This document shows positions 9,601-17,932 of a stretch of 64,000 bases of DNA, in pieces. The stretch spans positions 248,001 to 312,000 of the forward strand of contig NZ_MQVV01000010.1 in the NCBI RefSeq assembly GCF_002954355.1, read 5' to 3'. Under the pieces are notes generated by a model that was given only the letters and a program-made list of their open reading frames with translations, was not told the origin of the DNA and did no database searches. The translations under genes and the position numbers were made by a program. The DNA is from Nonlabens tegetincola (lineage in GTDB: Bacteria; Bacteroidota; Bacteroidia; Flavobacteriales; Flavobacteriaceae). Every line of letters starts with the position of its first letter. Position 1 is the stretch's first letter.

Positions 9601-10145
9601 CTGGTAATGGTGGTGAGGACGGTCAAAGTGGTGAATCTGGCGGAACAGGTGGTTCGTCAGGTAATGGATCTGGTGGTGCTTCCGGTCAATCTGGTAAAGA
9701 TTCAAATACGGGCGAATCTGGTTATCGGGAGTCTGAGTCTGAAGCAGAACGCATTTATGACATATATAAAAAGCAAAAGGAGCTTAGGGATCAATTAGAA
9801 AACATGATTGAAAATAGTGGTATTAAATCCAAGGTAGAATCCATTACCGATAATATGAAAGCGGTCGAGCGTAAGCTGTTGGATCAGGGTTTTGATAGAG
9901 AGGTCGAGGATCTTATGCTACGAATTCAGCACGACTTATTAAAATTAAAGGATGCTGGATTATTACAAGGAAAACAAGAAGAACGTAAGAGTACTACAAA
10001 TCGTAATAGTTTTAATAATGAGACTAATAATAAGCTTCCAGATGCCAGCAACTATTTCAATAATAAGGAGATATTAAACAGACAAGTATTACCTTTGCAG
10101 CCGCTTTTTAAGAACCGAGTTAAAGAGTATTTTAAGAATGATTAG
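6690..10145 (+). CDS. Giant DUF4175-type membrane protein with coiled coil and Gly/Gln/Ser repeat
   Basis: 1,151 residues. Two N-terminal membrane helices (about 20-42 and 48-68) and a third (about 150-170) precede Ig/beta-rich extracytoplasmic segments (about 190-480). A long Glu/Lys/Gln coiled coil follows (about 490-710). A collagen-like low-complexity tract of G, Q, S, N and E lies at about 925-1010, then a charged helical C-terminus. The size, order and location just before ybeY and mnmG match the DUF4175 proteins of Bacteroidota, whose function is unknown. Its last codons overlap the ybeY start. The palindrome at 7724 encodes AFAKA (residues 346-350). TATCTTTA at 6657-6664 may be its -7 box. 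Confidence 0.75.
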   Translation: MTNFQIIQKKLTQFISKYYRNELIRGVILFAALSLLYFLFTVVIEHFLWLSTVGRTILFILFVIVQSFLLFKFVGIPLARLFKLFKGIDFRDASTIIGTHFPEVSDKLVNVLQLHKNGGDDELTWASINQKSEELKPIPFSLAIDYKKNSKYLKYLAIPLVIIVGLFFTGNDEVITKSASRVADFNNEYIPPAPYSFKLLNDDLSTLQNQDYKINVQVVGKKLPESVSISYKGQNYFMNQDKNGNYSYVFKRPSSDIDFFFNANEVASPSYQLKVGAVPSIDQFNMVCRFPSHIGRTSETIKGTGNALLPEGTRVQWILNTSNTQVVDFINGDDTYSFKKQDNQFAFAKAISQPTSYAISTSNSNTKNYETLNFKIDVVKDEYPELKVEEKVDSLNEQIRYYKGQVVDDYGIKKIVLNYYIQDDPATVKKLVISKDRGSYETFLYTFPQGLELLEGKRYEYYFEAFDNDVVNNFKSVKSQVYGYRKITNNEQEQRELQEQKESLESIEKSLMDQEKQQEKLKELSREAVEKKDLDFNDRKKLEQVLDKQQKQEQLMNRQLDRLKNNLEKSIREESEEKEALKERMEQSADQIKKNEELLKKIQEYKDKMPPAELKEQLDKAQRNSKQQQRSLEQLLELTKRFYVKEKFKQLAKDLSQIALKQKKAADVESSEQEQDSLNKEFQEWRKELEELEKENTNLKRPHKLEFDPPQADEIEQDQNDAKENIESKESQKASSKQRSAADKMKRLSQQMGNQMRSMEKDQMMEDAETLRQILDNLIGYSLEQEALMDQVSLINRNSPSFGKKLIMQKKLEYTFEHVDDSLFALSSRNPKVGEEINSVITDIHYGIDTSMEQLAEFKIERSLMAQQEAFSGANKLSAMLSDAMDNMNASGSSGPGQPSPGEGGAGFQLQDIIQKQESLSRKGKGDKLGKQGQQGQQGQQGQSGNAGENGQSGQSGQSGSGGEQGENGQSGNGGEDGQSGESGGTGGSSGNGSGGASGQSGKDSNTGESGYRESESEAERIYDIYKKQKELRDQLENMIENSGIKSKVESITDNMKAVERKLLDQGFDREVEDLMLRIQHDLLKLKDAGLLQGKQEERKSTTNRNSFNNETNNKLPDASNYFNNKEILNRQVLPLQPLFKNRVKEYFKND
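7724..7739. repeat. 16-bp palindrome, copy 2 (in DUF4175 gene)
   Basis: Exact CGCTTTCGCGAAAGCG; read as AFAKA in the host gene. Confidence 0.95.
9484..9720 (+). repeat. Degenerate short tandem repeat coding a GQQ/GQSG tract
   Basis: A run of imperfect 6- and 9-base units of the type GGTCAA/GGTCAATCT codes for repeated Gly-Gln-Gln, Gly-Gln-Ser and Gly-Glu-Asn steps inside the DUF4175 protein. The repeats diverge at codon third positions, so the protein composition seems to be under selection more than the DNA. The tract probably forms a flexible, hydrophilic linker. Confidence 0.8.
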
Positions 10146-10557
10146 TTTTCACTATCAGAATGATTTTGAACCTTTGAATAACGTAGTGTATAATAAATGG
10201 CTCTCAGCCGTTATCGCTTCTGAAAACAAAGCGTTAGATAAAATTGATTTTGTTTTTTGTAGCGATGATTATCTGCATGAAATGAACAAGCAATACCTGG
10301 ATCATGATACTTTTACCGATATAATAACTTTTGATTATTGTGAGGAAAATAGATTATCAGGTGAAATATACATAAGCACTGATCGAGTTGCCGATAATGC
10401 TCAAGTTTTTAATGTGAACTTTGAGCAAGAATTGCACCGCGTTTTGGTTCATGGAATTCTGCATTTATGTGGTTACAAGGATAAGTCACCGCAGGAAATT
10501 GATTTGATGCGTTCAAAAGAAGAAGAAAAAATGAATATGTTTCACGTGAAACATTGA
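10138..10557 (+). CDS. ybeY: Endoribonuclease YbeY (16S rRNA maturation)
   Basis: 139 residues of the YbeY/UPF0054 family, with the metal-site segment HGILHLCGYKDKS at 105-117. The first two zinc ligands, His105 and His109, are present. At the position of the third canonical histidine this protein has Asp115 (and Lys114 in place of Asp). The ATG overlaps the DUF4175 stop by 8 bases, suggesting translational coupling. Its last six codons (MFHVKH) and stop lie on a perfect parS site, so the protein tail is dictated by, or tolerates, the ParB site. mnmG follows after 4 bases. Confidence 0.92.
   Translation: MISFHYQNDFEPLNNVVYNKWLSAVIASENKALDKIDFVFCSDDYLHEMNKQYLDHDTFTDIITFDYCEENRLSGEIYISTDRVADNAQVFNVNFEQELHRVLVHGILHLCGYKDKSPQEIDLMRSKEEEKMNMFHVKH
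10538..10553. promoter_or_regulatory. parS: parS centromere site 1 (ParB-binding palindrome)
   Basis: TGTTTCACGTGAAACA is a perfect 16-of-16 match to the bacterial parS consensus. It spans the 3' end of ybeY, just before mnmG. parS sites load ParB/Spo0J and mark the origin-proximal domain for segregation. parA/parB and dnaA are not in this window. Confidence 0.9.
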
Positions 10558-10561
10558 TGTT

Positions 10562-12433
10562 ATGTTAGGACAAGAATATGATGTAATAGTTGTAGGTGCT
10601 GGACACGCTGGAAGCGAGGCCGCAGCTGCTGCCGCAAATATGGGAGCAAGTACTTTACTTGTAACCATGAATCTTCAAACAATAGGGCAGATGTCTTGCA
10701 ACCCTGCTATGGGTGGTATCGCAAAAGGTCAAATTGTTAGAGAAATTGATGCTTTAGGTGGTTTAAGTGGTATCGTTAGCGATAAAAGTGCTATACAGTT
10801 TAAAATGCTTAATCAATCTAAAGGACCTGCAATGTGGTCGCCGAGAACTCAGAACGATAGAATGCGTTTTGCAGAAGAATGGAGATTACAATTGGAAGCT
10901 ATTCCTAATCTAGACTTTTACCAAGAAATGGTATCGGGTCTTATTATAGAAGGAGATAAAGTGGTTGGTGTTAGAACCTCTTTAGGTCTCGAGTTGCGAT
11001 CAAAAAGTGTGGTATTAACTAATGGAACCTTTTTAAATGGTTTAATTCATATAGGTGAAAAACAATTTGGAGGTGGTCGTGCAGGTGAACGGGCTGCTAC
11101 TGGAATAACACAGGATTTGGTTGATCTAGGTTTTGAAGCAGGTAGGATGAAAACAGGAACTCCACCTCGTGTTGATGGGCGTAGTCTGGATTACTCAAAA
11201 ATGATAGTTCATCCAGGTGATGACATTACAGGTACTTTTAGTTACTCAGATAAGACTACACCTTTGACTAAACAAAGGGATTGTTATATGACTTATACAA
11301 GTCCAGAGGTTCATAATTTGTTACGTGAAGGTTTTGATCGTAGTCCTATGTTCAATGGTAGAATTCAAAGTATAGGTCCTCGTTATTGTCCATCTATTGA
11401 AGATAAAATTGATCGTTTTGCCGATAAGGACAGACATCAAATTTTTGTTGAGCCAGAAGGTTGGGATACGGTTGAGGTCTATGTAAATGGTTTCAGTACC
11501 AGTTTACCTGAAGATGTTCAGTTTAAAGCGCTGCGTTCAGTTGCAGGTTTTGAAAATGTTAAGTTCTTTAGACCAGGATATGCAATTGAGTATGATTACT
11601 TTCCACCTACTCAATTAAAACATACCTTGGAAACCAAAATCGTAAATAATCTATACTTTGCTGGTCAAATTAATGGAACCACCGGTTATGAAGAAGCTGC
11701 AAGCCAAGGATTAATGGCTGGTATTAATGCGGTTTTAAAGATTCGTGAGGAAGAGGCGTTTGTGCTTAATCGTGACGAGGCGTATATAGGTGTTTTAGTA
11801 GATGATCTGATCACAAAAGGAACTGAAGAACCTTATAGGATGTTTACTTCAAGAGCTGAATATAGAACACTATTACGCCAGGATAATGCAGATTTACGTT
11901 TAACTCCTCTTGCTTATAAACTTGGAATAGTTAAGGACGATGCAATGCGTAGGGTAGAAGAGAAGCAAGCGAAGTCTAAACAAATGATTGATTTTCTTGA
12001 AAACACCAGTTATAACTTTCAAGAAATGAACGAAATTCTGGTGGAGAAAGGTTCTGCGCCAGTGAAGCAAAATGGGAAGTTATATAAAGTTTTTTCTAGA
12101 CCTCAAATTGATTTAAGTGATATGTTGCGTGTTAATGAGGTTGCTAGCTTTATTGAAAAAAACGATATTAATAAGGATGTTCTTGAACAAGTGGAAGTTC
12201 ACGTTAAATATGCTGGTTACATAGAGAAGGAAAAAAACAATGCAGACAAGCTTCATAGATTGGAAAATATAAGAATTCCTGAAAACTATGATTACTCTCA
12301 AATTAAATCTTTGAGTTACGAGGCTAAAGAGAAATTGACTAAAATTAAACCTGTTACTGTATCCCAGGCTTCTCGTATTTCGGGTGTATCACCTAGTGAT
12401 ATTTCTGTGCTGTTAGTACATATGGGAAGATAG
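10562..12433 (+). CDS. mnmG: tRNA 5-carboxymethylaminomethyl-uridine(34) synthesis protein MnmG (GidA)
   Basis: 623 residues, full length. The N-terminal FAD-binding dinucleotide fold shows VIVVGAGHAGSEAA (residues 8-21). The family motif GTPPRVDGRS is near 200, and the C-terminal helical tRNA-binding region ends in a typical PSDISVLLVHM segment. With MnmE it modifies U34 in the wobble position of several tRNAs. It sits between two parS sites and behind ybeY, an arrangement in keeping with its frequent origin-proximal location in bacteria. Confidence 0.97.
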   Translation: MLGQEYDVIVVGAGHAGSEAAAAAANMGASTLLVTMNLQTIGQMSCNPAMGGIAKGQIVREIDALGGLSGIVSDKSAIQFKMLNQSKGPAMWSPRTQNDRMRFAEEWRLQLEAIPNLDFYQEMVSGLIIEGDKVVGVRTSLGLELRSKSVVLTNGTFLNGLIHIGEKQFGGGRAGERAATGITQDLVDLGFEAGRMKTGTPPRVDGRSLDYSKMIVHPGDDITGTFSYSDKTTPLTKQRDCYMTYTSPEVHNLLREGFDRSPMFNGRIQSIGPRYCPSIEDKIDRFADKDRHQIFVEPEGWDTVEVYVNGFSTSLPEDVQFKALRSVAGFENVKFFRPGYAIEYDYFPPTQLKHTLETKIVNNLYFAGQINGTTGYEEAASQGLMAGINAVLKIREEEAFVLNRDEAYIGVLVDDLITKGTEEPYRMFTSRAEYRTLLRQDNADLRLTPLAYKLGIVKDDAMRRVEEKQAKSKQMIDFLENTSYNFQEMNEILVEKGSAPVKQNGKLYKVFSRPQIDLSDMLRVNEVASFIEKNDINKDVLEQVEVHVKYAGYIEKEKNNADKLHRLENIRIPENYDYSQIKSLSYEAKEKLTKIKPVTVSQASRISGVSPSDISVLLVHMGR

Positions 12434-12447
12434 TTTCACGTGAAACA
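12432..12447. promoter_or_regulatory. parS: parS centromere site 2 (ParB-binding palindrome)
   Basis: AGTTTCACGTGAAACA matches the parS consensus at 15 of 16 positions (first base A instead of T) and keeps the full 14-bp core. It lies between the mnmG stop and the methyltransferase start, 1.9 kb from site 1. Its last base is the A of the next gene's ATG. Confidence 0.88.
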
Positions 12448-13313
12448 TGATAGATTTTAACTTCAATAAATCAGTTTTAAGAACTAAGGATTATTTCTTT
12501 TCTAAAGAAAAATTTGAACTTTTTAAAGATGATACCACTGGTATTTTAAAAACGGTACCTCAACCTAAAGAGTTGTCGAAATATTATGAATCTGAAGATT
12601 ATTATTCTCATGGTAATAATAAAGAATCCTTTTTTTCCAAGATTTATAATGTCGTTAAGAGAAGAAATATTCAAACAAAAACTCGATTAATAACCAACGT
12701 TATTAATGAACATTTTGGCTCTTCTACAAACATTAAAGTTTGTGATGTAGGTGCAGGCTCTGGTGAATTGGTTCAATCATTAATTGATAATAACATCTCT
12801 GCTTGTGGCGTTGAACCTTCTAAAAAGGCTAGAGATTTTGCGAAACAAAATTTTAGTTTAGAATTACAACCTGATAGTTCAATTTATGAAGAAAATTATT
12901 TTGATGTAATTACCATGTATCATGTTCTAGAACATGTTCCCAATTTGTCACAACAGATATTAGAATTAGTAAGATTATTAAAACCTGATGGAATTTTAAT
13001 TTTGGCTTTACCTAATTATCAATGTTTAGATGCTAGGGTTTTTAAGGAACATTGGGCAGCTTACGATGTTCCTCGTCACACTTTCCATTTTTCAAAACAT
13101 TCTGTAGAAATATTATTTAAAAGCAAATTCCGATTAGTAAATACAATTCCTATGTGGTGGGATAGTTTTTACGTTTCAATATTATCTGCTAGATATAAAA
13201 AATGGCCTATACCTTTTATTTCAGGTACACTGGTAGGATTTATTTCTAATTTGTCCTGTTTAATTACAAAGCAAGCCTCTTCACATCAATTTATACTTAA
13301 AAAATTCAAATAA
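12447..13313 (+). CDS. Class I SAM-dependent methyltransferase, substrate unknown
   Basis: 288 residues. The SAM-binding motif I is VCDVGAGSGELVQ (98-110), with an acidic residue after beta2 (CGVEPS) and a post-motif MYHVLEHVPN typical of the Methyltransf_23 group. An N-terminal segment (about 20-60) resembles the small region found ahead of this domain in sugar or quinone-type methyltransferases. The C-terminal 60 residues are hydrophobic-basic. The start codon touches parS site 2, so ParB binding could interfere with its promoter. Target is unknown. Confidence 0.75.
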   Translation: MIDFNFNKSVLRTKDYFFSKEKFELFKDDTTGILKTVPQPKELSKYYESEDYYSHGNNKESFFSKIYNVVKRRNIQTKTRLITNVINEHFGSSTNIKVCDVGAGSGELVQSLIDNNISACGVEPSKKARDFAKQNFSLELQPDSSIYEENYFDVITMYHVLEHVPNLSQQILELVRLLKPDGILILALPNYQCLDARVFKEHWAAYDVPRHTFHFSKHSVEILFKSKFRLVNTIPMWWDSFYVSILSARYKKWPIPFISGTLVGFISNLSCLITKQASSHQFILKKFK

Positions 13314-13441
13314 GCACATTTTACAGAGCCTTTTTTAAGTTACCTTACCCATGGCATGTGAAGGAAATAAAGTTTCTTAAATCGCTTAATTCAAAGCCGT
13401 TTTCAATAAAGTCTATTTATGATTTTTAATTTTAGCATAGT

Positions 13442-13831
13442 TTATGCTAATGAAACCCATAATAGGCCTAAACTCGTTATCCCAAAGTAAATGGCTGTTC
13501 TAGAAGCGCCTTCGTAATCTCTAATGATTCTTAATCCTATTAGTAGGATAATAAATACTAATGATGATCCTATGAAAGTATATTTTGCAAAATCTAGAGT
13601 ACCAGAAGAGTAAATTTTATAAAGAGCAAATAGGGCTAAGGTAGCAATTAACACCTCGGCCAGTAATATAAAGATGGTAATTACCTTTACTAATAGTTCT
13701 CCAAAATATTTAGAGTACATATTGAGAAAGTCAAGCAAAGTTTCTTCCCATCTGTAGACTTTTTCATATGCAGAAATACAAAAAGTTACGAGTATAAAAA
13801 TCAGTAGTAAAACTATTCCTGTGTTGTCCAA
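13442..13831 (-). CDS. Four-helix membrane protein, unknown function
   Basis: 129 residues with about four membrane helices (roughly 5-21, 47-70, 80-102 and 112-128) and a short cytoplasmic-like segment KVYRWEETLLDF between the first two. I recognise no family motif. It is a monocistronic gene, convergent with the methyltransferase and 81 bases downstream of convergently oriented holB's stop on the same strand, so it may be read through from holB. Confidence 0.5.
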   Translation of the reverse strand: MDNTGIVLLLIFILVTFCISAYEKVYRWEETLLDFLNMYSKYFGELLVKVITIFILLAEVLIATLALFALYKIYSSGTLDFAKYTFIGSSLVFIILLIGLRIIRDYEGASRTAIYFGITSLGLLWVSLA

Positions 13832-13912
13832 TCAAATAATATTCTTTTTGCAAGTATAAGTAATTTTAATCTTGTGAAAACAAAAGACTTAAACTGTGTC
13901 GTTAACAAAATA

Positions 13913-15040
13913 TTAAGAAGGGCCGTGTAAAATACGCGTCATACCTATAGCAAGATCCGTAAGAATAACCTTTCCATTTCCATTTCTTTGAATATGATAA
14001 AGTGAAGTTTCAATTTGTTCTTGGACCGCAATCATTCTGTTTCCAGTAATAAAAGGAGCAAATTTCTTAAGGTCAAATCCAGTTTTTGGATTCAAATACA
14101 CGATACGATCTGCCTTATAATTTAAAAGCATCGCTTGTCTAAAAAATTCAATAGCATAATTTAAAAAGCGTTGTTGCTTTTCTCTATTTAAAGAGGAAAT
14201 TGCAGTAGCCCAATTTATCAGTTCTGTGATAGCGCTAGGTTTGGTCTTTGCTTGGTAAGCGGTTCTTACCCATTTAATCAAAAGCTCTTCAAATTCATTG
14301 TCCTCTGAAATATTAGATGCTAATTCAAGTGCTTTAAAGAAATCACCATTTGCTTGTCTAGCAATAGCTGTAGATTCATTTTCGTTTAAAGAATTCTGTA
14401 GTTGTAAGCCAGTAGTGATTACAGATACTGGCAATTTTGGAACTTCAATTACCTGACACCTGCTTATTATAGTGTTAAGCATGCGATCAGTATTTTCTGC
14501 AACCAGCAGGATTACTGTATTTTTAGGAGGTTCCTCTATTAGCTTCAATAATTTATTTGCAGCTTCAGAATTCATTCTGTCTGCTTGCCACATGATTAAC
14601 ACCTTATAACCACCTTCATAGGATTTAAGACTCAACTTTTTCATTATAAGTTCGCCTTCACCTACCTTAATCTCAATATTTTTCTTCTCAAGATCAACGT
14701 ATTTTGCCCAGGCACTTATATTGCCATAAGGATGTTCTTTTACAAATGATCTAAATGATTTTAAATAATCATCACTAGTGGCCTTACTACCAGTTTCTTT
14801 GGTACTTGCGCTAGGAAATGAAAAATGCAAATCTGGATGAGCTAGTTGATCCATTTGAATATGGCAACTATCAGGATTTTTTTGACATAATATGGCTCTA
14901 GCATAAAAGATCGCTAGTGGTAGGGTACCGCTGCCTGATGGCCCTACAAATAACTGTGCATGAGCAATACGCCCGTTTTCAACAGTACTTAATAAATGCT
15001 TTTTAATGTGCTCTAGTCCTAGGATAGATTCCTTCCTCAT
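13913..15040 (-). CDS. holB: DNA polymerase III subunit delta' (clamp-loader subunit)
   Basis: 375 residues with the AAA+ clamp-loader layout. The P-loop position reads GPSGSGTL (33-40), lacking the catalytic Lys, as expected for the ATPase-inactive delta' subunit. The C-x-x family features EVPKLPV and SRCQVIE (sensor-1/SRC motif) follow, then a helical collar domain. It is part of the clamp loader that puts the beta clamp on DNA. A TATATTTG -7 element ends only 4 bases before the start codon, suggesting a leaderless mRNA. Confidence 0.92.
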   Translation of the reverse strand: MRKESILGLEHIKKHLLSTVENGRIAHAQLFVGPSGSGTLPLAIFYARAILCQKNPDSCHIQMDQLAHPDLHFSFPSASTKETGSKATSDDYLKSFRSFVKEHPYGNISAWAKYVDLEKKNIEIKVGEGELIMKKLSLKSYEGGYKVLIMWQADRMNSEAANKLLKLIEEPPKNTVILLVAENTDRMLNTIISRCQVIEVPKLPVSVITTGLQLQNSLNENESTAIARQANGDFFKALELASNISEDNEFEELLIKWVRTAYQAKTKPSAITELINWATAISSLNREKQQRFLNYAIEFFRQAMLLNYKADRIVYLNPKTGFDLKKFAPFITGNRMIAVQEQIETSLYHIQRNGNGKVILTDLAIGMTRILHGPS

Positions 15041-15044
15041 AATG

Positions 15045-15052
15045 CAAATATA
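15045..15052 (-). promoter_or_regulatory. -7 promoter element for holB, start-proximal
   Basis: Plus-strand CAAATATA reads TATATTTG, a perfect TAnnTTTG, on the minus strand. Only 4 bases separate it from the holB ATG, so the transcript would have almost no leader. Confidence 0.5.
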
Positions 15053-15095
15053 AAGTTTAACGGCATCTATAAATTTATCTCTCAGATTATCCCTT

Positions 15096-15103
15096 TATAT
15101 TTG
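15096..15103 (+). promoter_or_regulatory. -7 promoter element for pgk
   Basis: TATATTTG with TTTA 18 bases upstream (15074-15077) as a weak -33 box, giving a 28-base leader before the pgk ATG. Confidence 0.55.
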
Positions 15104-15131
15104 TTTTTTTACAACATACTTACCATCGAAT

Positions 15132-16313
15132 ATGACAATTAACGATATCAATTTCAAAGACAAAAAGGCTCTAGTAAGAGTAGATTTCAATGTTCCGTTA
15201 GACGACAATCTTAATGTAACCGATACCACTCGTATTGAGGCAGCAAAAGACACTATTATTCATGTGCTAGAAAATGACGGTGCTGTGATTTTAATGTCAC
15301 ACCTAGGACGTCCTAAAAATAATGAGAATGAATTTTCTTTAAAACATGTTGTAGAAAAAGCTAGCGACATTTTGGGAGTCCAGGTCAAATTTGCCGAGGA
15401 TTGTGTAGGGCAAAGTGCTATTCAAGCTGCTCAAGACCTTCAAAGCGGCGAGGTTCTTTTATTAGAAAATTTGAGATATCATGACGAGGAGAAAGCTGGT
15501 GATTCCGCTTTCGCGAAAGCGCTATCTCAATTAGGCGATGTGTACATTAACGATGCATTTGGAACAGCTCATAGAGCACATGCTAGTACCGCTATAATTG
15601 CACAGTTTTTTGAGGAGAAATGCTTTGGTTTTTTAATGAATCGTGAAATTGAAAACCTCAATAAAGTATTAGAAACCCCAGAAAGACCATTGCTAGCAAT
15701 ATTAGGCGGTGCCAAGGTGTCTTCAAAAATTACAGTGATAGAAAATATTTTACAAAAAGTAGATCATTTGATAATCGCTGGTGGAATGGCTTATACCTTT
15801 ATAAAAGCCCAAGGAGGAAAAATTGGAAATTCATTGGTTGAGGACGATAAGCAAGAACTAGCTCTTGAAATTCTTAAAAAAGCACAAGAACACAATACAC
15901 AAATTCATTTACCAGTGGATGTTTTAATGGCTGACGATTTCAGTGAAACAGCTAATAGAAAAGAGGCTGCCATTGATCAAATACCCGATGGTTGGATGGG
16001 ATTAGACATAGGTGAAAAAACACAACAGCAATTCCATGATTTAATACAGAAAGCACAAACTATATTGTGGAACGGTCCTGCTGGAGTATTTGAAATGCAA
16101 GCCTTTGCTCAAGGGACCAAAGCACTAGGTGATGCTATTGCAGTAGCTACTAAAAACGGTGCATTTTCTCTTGTTGGTGGTGGTGATTCTGTTGCTGCAG
16201 TTAAACAATTTGGCTATGCCGATAAGGTGAGTTATGTATCAACAGGTGGTGGCGCTATGTTAGAATTACTAGAAGGTAAAACATTACCTGGTATCGCTGC
16301 TATAGTAGACTAG
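15132..16313 (+). CDS. pgk: Phosphoglycerate kinase
   Basis: 393 residues, full length. The N-terminal signature [12 protein letters not shown] starts at residue 16. The mid-protein GGAKVSSKI begins the nucleotide-binding domain and the C-terminal GGGDSVAAV contacts ATP. It makes ATP from 1,3-bisphosphoglycerate in glycolysis, or runs in reverse in gluconeogenesis. The palindrome at 15506-15521 encodes AFAKA (about residues 126-130) just before the conserved [11 protein letters not shown], a surface helix where AFAK-type residues are natural. mltD-like and DUF4837 genes follow on the same strand. Confidence 0.98.
   Translation: MTINDINFKDKKALVRVDFNVPLDDNLNVTDTTRIEAAKDTIIHVLENDGAVILMSHLGRPKNNENEFSLKHVVEKASDILGVQVKFAEDCVGQSAIQAAQDLQSGEVLLLENLRYHDEEKAGDSAFAKALSQLGDVYINDAFGTAHRAHASTAIIAQFFEEKCFGFLMNREIENLNKVLETPERPLLAILGGAKVSSKITVIENILQKVDHLIIAGGMAYTFIKAQGGKIGNSLVEDDKQELALEILKKAQEHNTQIHLPVDVLMADDFSETANRKEAAIDQIPDGWMGLDIGEKTQQQFHDLIQKAQTILWNGPAGVFEMQAFAQGTKALGDAIAVATKNGAFSLVGGGDSVAAVKQFGYADKVSYVSTGGGAMLELLEGKTLPGIAAIVD
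15506..15521. repeat. 16-bp palindrome, copy 3 (in pgk)
   Basis: Exact copy; read as AFAKA. Confidence 0.95.
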
Positions 16314-16346
16314 TGACTGTGGCAAGAATCTTGAATTAAAATCTAT

Positions 16347-17915
16347 ATGCGATCTAGAATATTAGGAACTTGTTTATCCATCATAGGGATGGTTATTTTA
16401 CATGCACAGCAACCAGATTCGGTTGCTGTGAAAAGCAAGGTGTTTACCTATGAAGAATACAAACAAAAACAAAGCGTAAAAGATTCCCTTAAAACAGACT
16501 CTCTTAAAGTAGAATCAACCACAGTAACCAATACTGTTATTCCTATTCTTGAGGTAGAAGATGGATCTGGATTAAAGGAATATCCTGAGGTAGATGAGTT
16601 TGATGAGAATTTATTAGAAGAATTGTACAACAATGATTTGTACGATTATATGTATGATGATTTTGTAAATCTGGATGATGCAGCTATCGTTAAACAAGTA
16701 GTACCTACCGACACTCTAAAAGCAAGATTAAAACGCATTAATGCTACAACACCTTTTAACATAGAATATAATCCTATACTGGAAAAGCTTATCAATAAAA
16801 AGCTTAGTTATAGACGAGTTTATCTGGAGCGATTAATGACTTTAAGCGACTATTACTTTCCTATGTTTGAGGAGCAGCTGGATCAATATGACATACCATT
16901 GGAGATGAAGTACCTTGCAGTGGTAGAAAGTGCACTAGATGCCAAGGCAAAAAGTAGAGTAGGAGCTACTGGAATGTGGCAATTTATGTTTGCTACAGGG
17001 CGCAATTATGGACTTGAGGTAAATAGTTACGTTGATGAGCGCATGGATCCAGAAAAAGCTACCGTTGCAGCTTGTAAATTTTTACGTAGCTTGTATAATA
17101 TCTATGGTGACTGGGACTTAGCTTTGGCTGCCTATAATTCTGGACCAGGTAATGTTAACAAGGCAATAAGACGTAGCGGCGGATATAGAAATTACTGGAA
17201 TTTACGTCCCTATCTTCCACGTGAAACAGCTGGATATGTTCCAGCATTTCAAGCGATGTTATATCTGTTTACCTATGCCAGCGAGCACGGTTTTAAACCA
17301 TTACAAAATGAACACAGATCTATAGTTACAGATTCTGTTCAGGTTAAAAAGATGATTGCTCTAGAACACGTGGCACAGTTCACAGATCAAGATATTGAAG
17401 TAGTTCAATTTCACAATCCTAGCTATAAATTGGATCTCATTCCCGTGGTTGAAGGACGTAAGTATTATTTAAGATTACCACTTAAAGCGATGTCTAAATT
17501 TGTGAGTAATGAGGATAGTGTTTACGCTTTCGCGAAAGCGGAATTTGATAAAAGAGAAAAACCATTACCTGAATTACTAAAGGCAGAAAGTCGTGTGGTT
17601 TATCGAGTCAAAAGTGGCGATTACCTAGGTAAAATTGCCAATAAGTATGGTGTGAGTGTGAGTAAATTGAAAAGATGGAATAATTTAAGATCTTCTAAAT
17701 TACGGATAGGACAAAAATTATATATCCATCCTAGACGACCAGTTGCTACTATACCGGTCTCTCAGAACAATACCTCGACTACTCATAAAGTGAAAAGTGG
17801 AGATAGTTTGTGGACAATTGCTAGAAAATATGGTACTTCGGTACGCAATTTGAAGAAGCTTAATCCAGATAAAACCGAGAACTTAAAACCAGGTATGGTT
17901 CTTAAGTTGAAATAA
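16347..17915 (+). CDS. mltD: Membrane-bound lytic murein transglycosylase D-like protein with two LysM domains
   Basis: 522 residues. A signal peptide (about 1-20, ending ILHAQ) and an acidic linker lead to a lysozyme-like SLT domain (about 165-290) with the catalytic-Glu motif LAVVESALDAKAKS and GATGMWQFM, and AAYNSGPGNVNKAI. Two LysM peptidoglycan-binding repeats lie at about 417-460 and 478-521. It cleaves glycan strands in the periplasm with 1,6-anhydro product formation. The palindrome at 17525 encodes AFAKA in the linker before LysM 1. Unlike E. coli MltD no lipobox is evident. Confidence 0.92.
   Translation: MRSRILGTCLSIIGMVILHAQQPDSVAVKSKVFTYEEYKQKQSVKDSLKTDSLKVESTTVTNTVIPILEVEDGSGLKEYPEVDEFDENLLEELYNNDLYDYMYDDFVNLDDAAIVKQVVPTDTLKARLKRINATTPFNIEYNPILEKLINKKLSYRRVYLERLMTLSDYYFPMFEEQLDQYDIPLEMKYLAVVESALDAKAKSRVGATGMWQFMFATGRNYGLEVNSYVDERMDPEKATVAACKFLRSLYNIYGDWDLALAAYNSGPGNVNKAIRRSGGYRNYWNLRPYLPRETAGYVPAFQAMLYLFTYASEHGFKPLQNEHRSIVTDSVQVKKMIALEHVAQFTDQDIEVVQFHNPSYKLDLIPVVEGRKYYLRLPLKAMSKFVSNEDSVYAFAKAEFDKREKPLPELLKAESRVVYRVKSGDYLGKIANKYGVSVSKLKRWNNLRSSKLRIGQKLYIHPRRPVATIPVSQNNTSTTHKVKSGDSLWTIARKYGTSVRNLKKLNPDKTENLKPGMVLKLK
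17525..17540. repeat. 16-bp palindrome, copy 4 (in mltD-like gene)
   Basis: Exact copy; read as AFAKA in the inter-domain linker. Confidence 0.95.
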
Positions 17916-17932
17916 TCAAAAACCTACTCCCG

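Noticed and set aside
9526-9798. Long alternative frames on both strands across the DUF4175 repeat tract
   Set aside because: They arise from the Gly/Gln/Ser codon repeat in the real frame and have composition-driven, non-protein-like sequence.
17213-17228. A third parS-like sequence TCTTCCACGTGAAACA
   Set aside because: Two mismatches break the left arm, and it encodes the conserved LPRETAGYV segment of the transglycosylase, so protein constraint explains it.
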